From Candidatus Parabeggiatoa sp. nov. 2 (GTDB taxonomy: Bacteria > Pseudomonadota > Gammaproteobacteria > Beggiatoales > Beggiatoaceae): a stretch of DNA of 46,672 bases. The stretch lies in the NCBI GenBank assembly GCA_002085445.1, contig NBMI01000141.1, positions 1-46,672 on the forward strand, written 5' to 3'. A program made the position numbers and the translations under genes. Within the stretch, counting starts at the first letter, position 1; each line of letters starts with the position of its first letter. Below, one piece after another: positions 25,014-35,481 of the stretch. Below the pieces are notes generated by a model that ran no database searches, was not told where the DNA came from, and worked only from the letters and a program-made list of their open reading frames with translations.

Positions 25014-25922
25014 ATGGATGCCGCCGTTAGTATCTCGCAACTGCATAAATACTATGGCAATCTACATGCCCTTTGTTCAGTGGATTTTGACATTCCCAAG
25101 GGCAGTTTTTTTGGCTTACTTGGTCCCAATGGTGCAGGAAAATCCACCTTAATCAACATCATGGCCGGATTAGTCCGCGCCACCCAAGGCACGGTGCGTA
25201 TTATGGGCAACGACGTGCGCCGTCAGTGGCGACAAGCACGACACGCTTTAGGCGTTGTTCCCCAAGAACTCGTCATTGATCCATTTTTCACCGTCCGCGA
25301 AATACTCCGACTACAATCAGGCTATTTTGGACATGGACGCGAAAACCAACCGTGGCTTGACGAACTCTTGCACACCCTAAACCTCAGCGATAAAGCCAAT
25401 ACCACTTTACAAAAACTCTCCGGCGGCATGAAACGACGGGTACTCATTGCCCAAGCCTTAGTACATAAACCGCCAGTCATTGTGCTGGATGAACCGACGG
25501 CGGGCGTGGATGTTGAATTACGCAAAGCCTTATGGGCATTTACCAACCACCTGCACCAAAACGGTCACACCATCGTCTTAACGACGCATTATCTCCAAGA
25601 AGCCGAGAACCTTTGTGAACAAATTGCCATTTTAAATCAAGGTCAATTAGTGGCCCTCGACAGTAAACAGGCCTTACTAGCGCGTTACCCTTACCGCTTA
25701 TTACGCTTAACGCTTACCAAACCAGAGGCCGTTTTACCGACGGCTTTGCAAGAAAAAGTGCAATCTTTTGCTGACGGAGAATTAATCCTACGCTTACATC
25801 GAGACGACGACAAAATGGGTGCCATACTAGAAAGCTTACGCGCTGCCAACATTCAGTTTATTGATTTACGCACCGAAGAGCCGGGCTTAGAAGAAGTCTT
25901 TATGAGTTTAACGAGCAAGTGA
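25014..25922 (+). CDS. ABC transporter ATP-binding protein (YadG-like)
   Basis: A 302-residue ABC ATPase with GPNGAGKS (Walker A, 37-44), LSGGMKRR (signature, ~134-141), VIVLDEPTAGVD (Walker B, ~155-166) and TTHYL (H-loop, ~190). The ~80-residue C-terminal extension ending EEPGLEEVFMSLTSK is typical of drug/polysaccharide-type exporters paired with an ABC-2 permease. The permease is the next gene, 440 bp downstream beyond repeats. In many gammaproteobacteria this pair sits between mlaB and ibaG-murA, as here. Substrate unknown; resemblance to E. coli YadG/YadH is from memory. Confidence 0.88.
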   Translation: MDAAVSISQLHKYYGNLHALCSVDFDIPKGSFFGLLGPNGAGKSTLINIMAGLVRATQGTVRIMGNDVRRQWRQARHALGVVPQELVIDPFFTVREILRLQSGYFGHGRENQPWLDELLHTLNLSDKANTTLQKLSGGMKRRVLIAQALVHKPPVIVLDEPTAGVDVELRKALWAFTNHLHQNGHTIVLTTHYLQEAENLCEQIAILNQGQLVALDSKQALLARYPYRLLRLTLTKPEAVLPTALQEKVQSFADGELILRLHRDDDKMGAILESLRAANIQFIDLRTEEPGLEEVFMSLTSK

Positions 25923-26008
25923 TTTTTCACCAGATACGGAACGTACTTTAAAACGGTGAAATGAAAAGACGACTAAGTGATTGAATTAGTTATAAAATGA
26001 GTTAGTTA

Positions 26009-26345
26009 GATTTGACATTTGACATTTGACATTTGACATTTGACATTTGACACCCCCACCCCTACCCTTTCCCTTTATAGGCGAGGGGGATAACGTTACC
26101 CCTGGTTAGCCCCAACGGGGCGATATTAATATAGCCAGGGGCAACGCCCCAGGAGCCCCAACGGGGCGAGATTAATATAGCCTGGGGCAACGCCCCAGGT
26201 TCCCTGGTTAGCCCCAACGGGGCGATATTAATATAGCCTGGGGCAACGCCCCAGGAGCCCCAACGGGGCGAGGCAACGCCCCTGGCTTCTGGCCGGGCGG
26301 GCAACGCCCCTGGCTTGGGGCTTGAGTCTTCCCTTTGAAAAGGGG
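26009..26345. repeat. Heptamer run and four REP-like units
   Basis: Five copies of ATTTGAC (26,010-26,050) are followed by four to five units of AGCCCCAACGGGGCGA-TATTAATATAGCC-TGGGGCAACGCCCCAGG. GCCCC-AAC-GGGGC and the CCTGGGGC hairpin give two stems per unit. The array ends with CCCTTTGAAAAGGGGGCGC immediately before the permease start. Confidence 0.85.
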
Positions 26346-26365
26346 GCGCGATGAGGGATTTCAAC

Positions 26366-27127
26366 ATGAACTGGTACGGCTTATACACCCTATTTGGCAA
26401 AGAAGTCTGGCGCTTTATGAAAGTGGGCACCCAGACAATCCTCGCGCCCGTCGTCACAGTTTTACTGTATTTACTGGTATTTGCTTCGGTATTAGAAGAA
26501 CATATCGAAATCTACGAAGGTATTAGCTATACCACCTTTCTCATCCCCGGCTTGATGATGATGTCCATCATTCAAAATGCCTTTGCCAATAGCTCATCAA
26601 GTTTATTTCAGTCGAAAATGACGGGTAGTATCACCTTTATGCTACTACCGCCTCTCTCAAGTTGGGAATTTTACCTTGCTTTTATTGCCGCCGCGGTGCT
26701 GCGAGGTTTATTAGTCGGATTGGGCGTGTGGATAGCGACGCTATGGTTTGTGGTGTTGCCCATTTATAGTTTTTCGGCATTATTAGTTTTTTCCGTGTTA
26801 GGAAGCGCTCTTTTGGGAACATTAGGGCTAATTGCCTCACTATGGGCCGACAAATGGGATCATATTTCGGCCTTCCAAAATTTTATTATTTTGCCATTAA
26901 CATTTTTAAGTGGCGTATTTTACCGAATAGACACATTACCCGATTTTTGGCAAAAAACCTCTTACTACAACCCATTTTTCTATATGATTGACGGATTTCG
27001 TTATGGCTTTTTGGGCGTATCGGAAATTGACATGAGTATCAGCTTAGTGATTGTCAGCGTCTTTTTGGTAACCGTCAGTGCATCGTGTTTGTGGTTATTG
27101 CATATAGGGTACAAAATTCGGTATTGA
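26366..27127 (+). CDS. ABC-2 type transporter permease (YadH-like)
   Basis: A 253-residue membrane protein with six hydrophobic segments, including ILAPVVTVLLYLLVFASVL near the N-terminus and PLTFLSGVFYRIDTLPDFW, a typical ABC-2 signature. It pairs with the ATPase at 25,014. GAGGG eight bases upstream supports ATG 26,366 (MNWYGLYTLF); an earlier ATG at 26,351 is in frame but overlaps that ribosome site. The ribosome site abuts a palindromic repeat, so translation initiation may depend on repeat-derived sequence. Confidence 0.88.
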   Translation: MNWYGLYTLFGKEVWRFMKVGTQTILAPVVTVLLYLLVFASVLEEHIEIYEGISYTTFLIPGLMMMSIIQNAFANSSSSLFQSKMTGSITFMLLPPLSSWEFYLAFIAAAVLRGLLVGLGVWIATLWFVVLPIYSFSALLVFSVLGSALLGTLGLIASLWADKWDHISAFQNFIILPLTFLSGVFYRIDTLPDFWQKTSYYNPFFYMIDGFRYGFLGVSEIDMSISLVIVSVFLVTVSASCLWLLHIGYKIRY

Positions 27128-27130
27128 ACA

Positions 27131-27620
27131 CTATAGTTTGGCAGTAATCCGTGATCAGTGAAAAGTGTAAAGTCGTCCAAACTTTAGTTTGGCAGTAATC
27201 AGTTCAGTGATCAGTGAAAAGTGTAAAGTCGTCCAAACTTTAGTTTGGCAGGAGTCCAAACTTTAGTTAGCAGTCGTCCAAACTTTAGTTTGGCAGGAGT
27301 TTGGCAGGAGTCGTCCAAACTTTAGGATCGAAGAAAAATTCATTTCCCCAAAATAGGTACAGTGCCCTTTAGGGTACTTTAGCTTTTAGTTTTGGTAAGT
27401 TATTTTTTAGCCGATCCTTAGTTTGGACTCCTGCCAAACGGAGTCCTGCCAAACTCAAGTTTGGACTTCTGCCAAACTAAAATTTGGACTCCAAACGGAG
27501 TCTTGCCAAACTCAAGTTTGGACTCCTGCCAAACGGAGTCTTGCCAAACTCAAGTTTGGACTCCTGCCAAACGGAGTCCTGCCAAACTCAAGTTTGGACT
27601 CCTGATCACTGATCACTGAA
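27131..27620. repeat. Head-to-head CCAAACTTTAGTTTGG arrays around an inverted 95-bp repeat
   Basis: Forward units (GTCCAAACTTTAGTTTGGCAG) fill 27,131-27,320, then an inverted copy of the 1015-family repeat (27,325-27,418), then reversed units (CTGCCAAACTCAAGTTTGG) to 27,605. Forward and reversed halves can pair over more than 150 bp. No gene; short frames here give a QTESCQTQVW peptide repeat and are not credible. Confidence 0.85.
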
Positions 27621-27668
27621 CACTGCGGAGGGCGATTTTTTTTCCAAGTTCCTAAAGAGCTTTTAAGC

Positions 27669-28322
27669 ATGTCTAACCAATCAGATAATATTTTAGTTAT
27701 AGATATAGAAGCAACCTGCTGGGAAAGCAAAATCCCTGAAGGACAAAAAAATGAAATCATCGAAATCGGTATTTGTGTTTTAGACACTACCACCTATCAA
27801 AGGGTTACTACCGACAGTCTCATCGTCAAACCGGTCTCAGAAATCAGTGAATTTTGCACCGGATTAACAACACTGACACCCGCATATGTCGAACAAGGCA
27901 TTTCTTTAAAAGAAGCGTGTGAGAGATTGCAAACGCAATATTTATCAAAACAATGCACTTGGGCAAGTTATGGTGCTTATGACAGAAAGCAATTCAAGAG
28001 AGAGTGCCGAGAGAAAGGCATAGACTATCCGTTTAGTGAAGAACACATTAATGTCAAACAGCTTTTTGCAAACACGCTCCATTTAAAAAAACCGGTCGGC
28101 ATGGCTAGTGCGTTGAAGAAATTAGATTTTCCGTTAGAAGGCACTCATCACCGAGGCGTTGATGATGCTTGGAATATCGCTAATATTCGTTGTACTATTA
28201 TCTGGCAAACCTTGCGTAATTTTTTAGGCCATCATTTTGGGAAAAAACATGCAGCCCGAAGAAGTCAAAAAATTGATAGAAACCGGTTTACCCGGCGCAC
28301 AAGCCCAAGTCTACAGCAATGA
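27669..28322 (+). CDS. DEDDh 3'-5' exonuclease
   Basis: A 217-residue protein with VIDIEATCWE (D12, E14), ASYGAYDRKQF (D105) and THHRGVDDAWNIANI (H161, D166), the full DEDDh set, related to KapD/ERI-1-type exonucleases that trim RNA or DNA ends. It sits between the ABC permease and ibaG, where few relatives have a gene, so it may have been added. Beyond ~residue 185 the tail (KKHAARRSQKIDRNRF) is odd and overlaps ibaG by 74 bp in another frame, so the natural end may lie earlier and a frameshift or loss of the original stop is possible. ATTCGTTGTACTATT near residue 172 resembles the end of the 31-bp repeat. Confidence 0.8.
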   Translation: MSNQSDNILVIDIEATCWESKIPEGQKNEIIEIGICVLDTTTYQRVTTDSLIVKPVSEISEFCTGLTTLTPAYVEQGISLKEACERLQTQYLSKQCTWASYGAYDRKQFKRECREKGIDYPFSEEHINVKQLFANTLHLKKPVGMASALKKLDFPLEGTHHRGVDDAWNIANIRCTIIWQTLRNFLGHHFGKKHAARRSQKIDRNRFTRRTSPSLQQ

Positions 28323-28500
28323 CGGAGCCCACTTTGAAGCCACCGTTATTTGTGAAGACTTTGCTGGCAAAACGATGGTTAAACAACATCAAATGGTCTA
28401 TGTCAGCTTAGGCAACAACATCCAATTAAACGAAATTCACGCCCTCTCTCTCAAAACCTACACCCCACAAGAATGGGAAAAGGTTCGCAAACCGGATTGA
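28249..28500 (+). CDS. ibaG: BolA-family protein IbaG
   Basis: An 83-residue protein from ATG 28,249 (MQPEEVKKLIETGLPGAQ), with DGAHFEATVICEDFAGK and a conserved loop HQMVYVSLG, then EIHALSLKTYTPQEW. It has the BolA alpha-beta fold that binds [2Fe-2S] glutaredoxin complexes and, in E. coli, affects acid resistance and envelope. The upstream in-frame ATG 28,237 is less likely. It is followed 10 bp later by murA, the order conserved across gammaproteobacteria. Confidence 0.92.
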   Translation: MQPEEVKKLIETGLPGAQAQVYSNDGAHFEATVICEDFAGKTMVKQHQMVYVSLGNNIQLNEIHALSLKTYTPQEWEKVRKPD

Positions 28501-28507
28501 TAGCTGA

Positions 28508-29770
<1,263 letters not shown>

Positions 29771-29920
29771 TTGGTAATTGGCAGGAGTCCAATTGGCAGG
29801 AGTCCAAACTTGAGTTTGGCAGGAGTCCAAGCAAAAGTTTTTGCTCTCTCCAAACTTTTGCCGACGTTTTTAGTTTGGCAGTGATAACGGATAACGGATA
29901 ACGGATAACGGATAGATTTA

Positions 29921-30086
29921 ATGCGAATTAAGGGTTGAATTGAATCATAAAAAATCAATGACTTATAAAAACGTCTTTCAGATAAGTGATTTTATAAGGA
30001 CATCTTTGTTCATTCTTCATTTCCAGGCAAAAGTTTTTCGGAGAAAAACTTTTGCCTGGAATTCATTTTTCATTCTTAATTCGCAT
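29921..30086. mobile_element. MITE-like element with ATGCGAATTAAG ends, copy 1
   Basis: Ends ATGCGAATTAAG (29,921-29,932) and CTTAATTCGCAT (30,075-30,086) are perfect inverted repeats. The body has GATTCAA and AATCAATGACTTATAAAA, shared with copies at 34,299, 38,027 and 40,459 (some in opposite orientation). A hairpin with arms CCAGGCAAAAGTTTTT and AAAAACTTTTGCCTGG lies inside this copy and is absent from the others, so one repeat has inserted into another. Confidence 0.75.
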
Positions 30087-30088
30087 AT

Positions 30089-31384
30089 TTACTCTCCTAA
30101 CATTTTACCGGTTCCCCAAGCCAGCGCATAATTATGAATATCCCGAACCCATTCCAAAAGTGGCCCCGGTGCCCAATTCAAAGGGTGCATGGGAATTGTC
30201 CCAGTGCGTCCTTCAGAATCTTCCAATTCACAATGAGGCGTGTGCAAAGGCGCAGCCGACCACGCTCTCAGCGGATTACGCACCACCGGAATGCCAGCCA
30301 CGCTTGCCATCGCAATCGCTTCAATGGTATCAAGATACTTTGCTTTGCCTTGACGAATCTCAATATCAGCCGTCGTGGTAGGATCTAAGATAAAAGCGTC
30401 TATACCACTAGGGCCGGGGGTAACTATCAAATAATCGGGATGCGTTTCAGTGACTTCTTTACAAATAAATCCACTCGGATGCACTCTACGTCGTGATAAT
30501 CGCGGCTCTATCCAAATACTCAGTTCTACCTGAGCTTTATACAGCCGAATTTCACCTCCCAGAAACAAAGCACCGGTGGGATCGCTAGGGCATACCCAGC
30601 CTAATGATTCAAACGCCTCGAACAATCTAATTCCGCACCAGCGTTGATATAAATACGGCGTATCAGCAATTTCCACTGTTCCATGCAAGAGATTGTGTAG
30701 AAAACTCGGCAGATACTCCTTCGGCTGTATCAATTGTTGAGCGAAACGTCTCAAGCGAATCCAAGCCGAAGAGCGTGGGTAAGGATAGGGCAAATTTAAA
30801 GAAGGCACCAATTTCATTTGCACAGTACGCAGCAAGGTAGCACGGGCATGTTCTAGTTTAGCCTCTGCCTCATCTAAACGTGAACGCATATTCAACAAAG
30901 TGGCCCGATCATTCCGTGCATAACTTGACTGTCCTTGCTGTGTGAGCAAAGAATCATCAATATATTTAATAGTGCGTTTATGTACTTTTTCTAAGGCCGT
31001 CTGCTGCAAATCAAGCAAATAGACTAACCAGCGCAGCGGACGAGTATCAATTTCAGCGACCGGTAAAATACTAAGCCAGTGAGCCGGTAAGAGACGTTTT
31101 ATTACGCTTTTTTGATAATCACTGGCACGACGAGAGAAGGTGGCTCGTTTCGGCGAAGGCGTGTAATGCACCATGACTTTACGGGTAGCATCCGTTGTCT
31201 GCAACTCCGCCACCAATTGAGGTATTAGTGCTGTTAAAAAATCAATGGATTTTAACAAAGCCGTAGTGCTTGCTACCGTCCCCATGTCAGTAGACACCTG
31301 CTGTGTCGCATGCAAGCCGGGCAAGAGTAATTCCGAAGAAAACGCTTTTAGATCATCGACCAGTTTTTGGAGAAAGGGATTCAT
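30089..31384 (-). CDS. Hypothetical protein, possible divergent PD-(D/E)XK nuclease
   Basis: A 431-residue soluble protein. A helical coiled-coil-like stretch spans ~160-190 (NMRSRLDEAEAKLEHARATL). The second half is strand-rich, with PDYLIVTP (P316-D317), DAFILDPTTTADIEI (D334) and GKAKYLDTIEAIA (K347/K349), loosely like the core of DUF2357/McrC-associated nuclease folds; the catalytic set is not clean, so the nuclease idea is weak. No signal peptide or transmembrane segment. Its 3' end runs into a MITE-like element (copy 1) that ends within two bases of the stop, so the C-terminus (GTGKMLGE) may be partly repeat-shaped. Confidence 0.7.
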   Translation of the reverse strand: MNPFLQKLVDDLKAFSSELLLPGLHATQQVSTDMGTVASTTALLKSIDFLTALIPQLVAELQTTDATRKVMVHYTPSPKRATFSRRASDYQKSVIKRLLPAHWLSILPVAEIDTRPLRWLVYLLDLQQTALEKVHKRTIKYIDDSLLTQQGQSSYARNDRATLLNMRSRLDEAEAKLEHARATLLRTVQMKLVPSLNLPYPYPRSSAWIRLRRFAQQLIQPKEYLPSFLHNLLHGTVEIADTPYLYQRWCGIRLFEAFESLGWVCPSDPTGALFLGGEIRLYKAQVELSIWIEPRLSRRRVHPSGFICKEVTETHPDYLIVTPGPSGIDAFILDPTTTADIEIRQGKAKYLDTIEAIAMASVAGIPVVRNPLRAWSAAPLHTPHCELEDSEGRTGTIPMHPLNWAPGPLLEWVRDIHNYALAWGTGKMLGE

Positions 31385-31439
31385 ACTTGACTTTTAAATA
31401 TTTATTTTGGTGAACCTAAACAATAATATAGAGCTTATA

Positions 31440-31945
31440 ACATCTTCGCCAATAGCGAAACAAAGTAACCGACTGGTTTATGGCGAATGGTTCATTCAGA
31501 ATGGTGAATGGGCATTTGATTAATTTTGTTATAACTAATTTTTTCTACTGTCATTTCGACATAAGGAGAAATCTGACAATCAATGACTTAAAGAAATTTA
31601 CCACAATCAATGACTTAAAGAAATTGTCCGGTACCAAAAACTATTTGATTTAAAACGCTATTTAAATTCGCTATTTGCAGCCAAAGCCAGAGGCTCGGTT
31701 TATTAGACATTATAACGATTTAATAGAAATTAATGATTTATATGAAATAACAATATTGTTGAATTATTAAAATAAAGCATTTAAGTTAAATAGCCCTAAA
31801 GTTTATTATAATTTTCCAATCAAAATACTTGATTTGTTGTACTTACGGGAATAGAAGTTTTAAAGTTTTAAAGTCAGCCCCAACGGGGCGATCTTAATAC
31901 AGCCAGGGGCACCGCCCCTGGCAAAGCCCCAACGGGGCGACTTAT
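31440..31945. repeat. Repeat-bearing gap between minus-strand genes
   Basis: No gene from 31,385 to 32,010. A 22-bp direct repeat (CAATCAATGACTTAAAGAAA, at about 31,578 and 31,606) and one REP-like pair (CCCCAACGGGGCGA ... CAGGGGCACCGCCCCTGG, 31,877-31,940) are present in otherwise AT-rich DNA. Confidence 0.6.
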
Positions 31946-32010
31946 AAAAAATCTCTATTGAAAGTGATTTTACAAATCTCCATTTTTCATTTAATCGCTA
32001 CATATTCGCA

Positions 32011-33189
32011 TTAACCATTGCTTGTCGGTGGTGCTTTTTTCAAAGACTGCCACACAAAAACCACCAACGTCACCACCGTTATCGGCATCACAAACCAAAG
32101 CATCACCGCACTAAAAGTGGATAACGCTTCATGTTGGCTCGCATTCAAAACTAAATACAGCGTATAAGCAACATAATAAGCCAAAAATAATCCGCCTTCC
32201 CAACGTTCAATTAAGTAGTCTGTAAAGAAAATCGGCAAACAAGCCACGGCAACGGCAATCATTACCGGCATATGAAACACTATCGCCTCAGGAGGCACGC
32301 CAATAGGCGAAACCAGACTGGTAAAGCCAAGCACCAATAAAATATTAAATAGGTTGCTACCCACCACATTGCCAACCACAAGCTCCTGTTCACCACGAAG
32401 GCTGCCAATCACGACTGTCGCTAGTTCTGGCAAAGAAGTCCCTATCGAAATAATGGTCAAACTAATGATTAACTTACTGATTCCAAAGTATTCCGCCATG
32501 GAGACCGCCCCATTGACTAACCATTGTGAACCCAGCACTAATAATCCCAATCCCACAATGATAAATATCAACTGTATGAGAAGGTTATATCGTTTTTCAG
32601 ATAAATATTTGGGGACTAAAAACCTCGGAGCAAGGCGTACAGACTCGGAGATTTGTTCGCCGGATTTTTCTGAACCACTATAGGAACCTTTGTCACTTTC
32701 TTCCAGTGTCTTTTCCGCATCAAGGGGCGGTTCACCCGTTTTACGTTCTTTTATCAGCGCAAATATCGTATAGAACACGAGGCCACTAGCCAATAACAAG
32801 CCCTCCCAACGACTGAGTGTGCCGTCAAGAGACAACAACAGCAGCAGAATGGATACACCTATCATCAGCGGAACTTCTAACTGAATCAATCGTTTATGAA
32901 CGCCCAATGGCGCGATGACAGCCGCAACACCCAAAACCAGTAAGATATTGAGAATATTGCTGCCTACCACATTACCCACTGCTATATCGGGCTGCCCTGT
33001 CCATGCTGATTGCAAATTAACGGCCAACTCTGGCGCACTGGTGCCAAATGCCACGACGGTGAGGCCAACCACCAGCCGTGAAATACCGAGTGTCTCAGCC
33101 AAATCGGATGCGCCCCGTACCAATAAATAAGCGCCTACCGTTAATAAAAAAAATCCTAGAACAAATAAAACTAACGTCATTAAATCCAT
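32011..33189 (-). CDS. Calcium/sodium antiporter, CaCA family (YrbG-like)
   Basis: A 392-residue membrane protein with two inverted-topology repeats of the cation-exchanger family: GTSAPELAVNLQSAWTGQ with VGNVVGSNILNILLVLG near residues 50-90, and GTSLPELATVVIGSLRGEQE with VGNVVGSNLFNILLVLG after the central loop. These alpha-repeats bind Na+ and Ca2+. A charged loop of about 55 residues (RKTGEPPLDAEKTLEES onward) joins the halves in the cytoplasm. GGAG seven bases before ATG 33,189 supports the start. It probably exports Ca2+ using the Na+ gradient. Alone in its region. Confidence 0.9.
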   Translation of the reverse strand: MDLMTLVLFVLGFFLLTVGAYLLVRGASDLAETLGISRLVVGLTVVAFGTSAPELAVNLQSAWTGQPDIAVGNVVGSNILNILLVLGVAAVIAPLGVHKRLIQLEVPLMIGVSILLLLLSLDGTLSRWEGLLLASGLVFYTIFALIKERKTGEPPLDAEKTLEESDKGSYSGSEKSGEQISESVRLAPRFLVPKYLSEKRYNLLIQLIFIIVGLGLLVLGSQWLVNGAVSMAEYFGISKLIISLTIISIGTSLPELATVVIGSLRGEQELVVGNVVGSNLFNILLVLGFTSLVSPIGVPPEAIVFHMPVMIAVAVACLPIFFTDYLIERWEGGLFLAYYVAYTLYLVLNASQHEALSTFSAVMLWFVMPITVVTLVVFVWQSLKKAPPTSNG

Positions 33190-33502
33190 AAAAATACTCC
33201 GTTAAATGGGTAATAGTAATGGGTAATTTGTAGGGCCGGCAACGTTGTTGCCCACCAAAACTTGTAGGGGGCCGGCAACACGTTTTTAGGTACTTCCGTC
33301 CAAACGACCGCTTTTTGAAACGATATCATTGATATACGGAACGTACTTCAAAAGAGCGAAAATGAATTGTTGCTTGAGTTAAGTATTGAAGCATGAGCTT
33401 ATTCATTCACAATTAGCAAAGCTGACCGAAGGTTCGTTTACTTCGTTCTCGTCACAATTCACAATTCACAATTCACAATTATATAACATTAGGAGTCCAT
33501 CC

Positions 33503-34281
33503 ATGAAACACCTTATAATCGGCCTTATACTCTCTTTACTAACCGGCTGTGCCGCTAATGACTCAGCGCGACTTGAAACGAATCCTCCACCAAAAACGGT
33601 GGCAACGCCCCCACCACCAGAGACGGTAACAACCAATACCCCAACCGAGACGGCCGCGTTGTCTACACCCAGCGAACCAAAAACGCCGCCCCCCCGATTA
33701 CCAAAACTCATCAACCACCCGCGCCCCAACATTCAGGTTGAATTAACGCCTTTCCTTGAAGCGTCAGGCTGTAAAACCGGGAAAACGCCGGAACTAGAAG
33801 GCTGTGAGAATTTACGTGCCCAAATGGGCTGTGATAAGTTAATACAGCCCGATGCGTTATGGGGCGCTGTGACACCGGCTTATCCAATGGTATTATGTCT
33901 CATTCTGCCCGACTCCCGATACTACAAGACGGACAATTTCAACTGATTAAGAATATTGACGAACTTCAAAAGATGTTTGCCCCAATTGAGTCACCCCAAG
34001 AAGCCTTGAGTTATGTGCTAATGGCAACACCGTTTTCGGCACACACGGGTCAAAAAATCAACCCCGCTTACCGCTATTACACCGACGTCATCGAAGATAC
34101 CCATGTCGTTGCCACCAAAGATGGCTTTGAGATTCTTTTGTACACCTACAGAAATTTTGGCTGTGGCTCCCATCCAACCTCAACCATTCGAGTCACTCTC
34201 AGACTTAATGGGATGATTTCTTATCCCTCACAGCGGATCGCTTATGCTAACCCGGCTGAAGATAATTTGTGTGTGGATTGA
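33503..34281 (+). pseudogene. Lipoprotein gene broken by a frameshift
   Basis: The first frame (33,503-33,946) starts MKHLIIGLILSLLTGCAAND, a lipoprotein signal with lipobox LTGC, then a proline/threonine-rich linker and GCENLRAQMGCDK. The second frame (33,859-34,281) continues what looks like the same protein: RLPILQDGQFQLIKNIDELQKM, SYVLMATPF and CGSHPTSTIRV. Joining them near 33,900-33,925 would give about 255 residues. A single-base error in a C-rich run (CTGCCCGACTCCCG) is the simplest cause, either real or from assembly. AGGAG upstream of 33,503 is a clear ribosome site. Function unknown; probably an outer-membrane or periplasmic lipoprotein. Confidence 0.65.
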
Positions 34282-34298
34282 CAAGCGCCATTGCATAA

Positions 34299-34446
34299 GC
34301 GAATTAAGAATGAAAAATGAACATTCGAGTCCCGACGATCCCTTTGATCGGAGGGAACTTGAACTTGAGAAACCTTATAAAATCACTTTCAATAACTATT
34401 TATAAGTCATTGATTTTTTAGGATTCAAATCAACCCTTAATTCGCA
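34299..34446. mobile_element. MITE-like element with GCGAATTAAG ends, copy 2
   Basis: GCGAATTAAG and CTTAATTCGC end a ~148-bp copy in opposite orientation to copy 1. It shares CGAGTCCCGACGA, GGAGGGAACTTGA, CTTATAAAAT and GTCATTGATTTTTTA with the copy at 38,027. It starts 18 bases after the lipoprotein stop. Confidence 0.75.
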
Positions 34447-35481
34447 TTGCCTTTTTAACCCAATTTCTTCTATAGATATTCAGATAATTATTCAGTCCCC
34501 TTTAGGGGACAGTAGCTCTCAGACAACGAAGTTTTTTTGCAAAAAACTTTAGCCTAAAATGCTGTTGGCTGCCAAAGAAATTAATTTTCTGAAAATCTAT
34601 AGGGGTGTGTTGTGGATATTTTTTTGGGGAGGCCCAAGCATCGACTCGCGCCCCGCGCCTAGCAACCATTCCTGGTTTTTTCTATCCCCTTCCCAACAAA
34701 ACCCTTTCTATTGAGGGCCAGGGTGAGGATGATAAGAAAACACGATATACAGATAAGTGATTGATTTTAAAGACAGGTCTTGAGTGGCAGAGACTACCAT
34801 TCTTCACTGCTCCTCAAAGAACTGCAAGGATTGTATATTAAAGGGATATAGCTTTTCAGATATTTTGATTGAAGTCCAAGATTTCTCGTTAAGACTCCGA
34901 TTTTCTGAAAAACTATTACAGTCAGAATTTTTCATCCTTGTTTATATGCAATCCTTGTGGTTATACTTTAGTCCAATAAGAAACCGTGCAAAGTATAAGT
35001 CGCTTGCGGAAGTTACTTCGTTTCGCTATTTAAGTTGCTTGCGGAAGTTAATGATTTTTAAACCTTCGCTGCGTCCCTGTTATTGTTTAATCAATATCAG
35101 TCGATCGAAAATCCATTAAAAATTGACGGTTAAATAAACCTGATGAATCGACATAATGTTAAAAAGTTTTTAATAAACAGCTATTTATAATAACGCCTGT
35201 CCTCAAGAGAAATCCTATTTATTATCGTATGAAGAATTTTTACAAGCTTTTTTCTTGTCGTTAAAAAGTTCTCGATCTACTGAATATAATTTGATAGGCC
35301 TATTCTGGGGTGGTGAAAATCAGGTTCTTTTTTAAGTCAAAAGTTGATCCCGTTTTTGTTCCTCTTATGAAAAACAATAAGTTATTGATTAGCTTTTCAT
35401 TAAAAATTCGTTTACGTCACAATTCACAATTCACAATTTTCACCACTTCAGGCCTATTCCGTATGATTTTAATCAATTTAG
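34447..35481. other. AT-rich gap with no convincing gene
   Basis: About a kilobase without a supportable gene. It contains a decayed relative of the 95-bp family (CCCCTTTAGGGGACAGTAGC, near 34,498), the hairpin-like AAGTTTTTTTGCAAAAAACTT (about 34,529), AAGTCGCTTGCGGAAGTTA twice (about 34,997 and 35,031) and ACAATTCACAATTCACAA runs. A 111-codon frame from GTG 34,784 has no family resemblance and is not called. Confidence 0.5.

Noticed and set aside
27423-27605. 60-codon frame with QTESCQTQVW repeats
   Set aside because: Product of the palindrome array, low complexity, no start signal.
34784-35119. 111-codon frame
   Set aside because: No recognisable family, GTG start without ribosome site, Cys/Phe-rich composition of AT-rich non-coding DNA.
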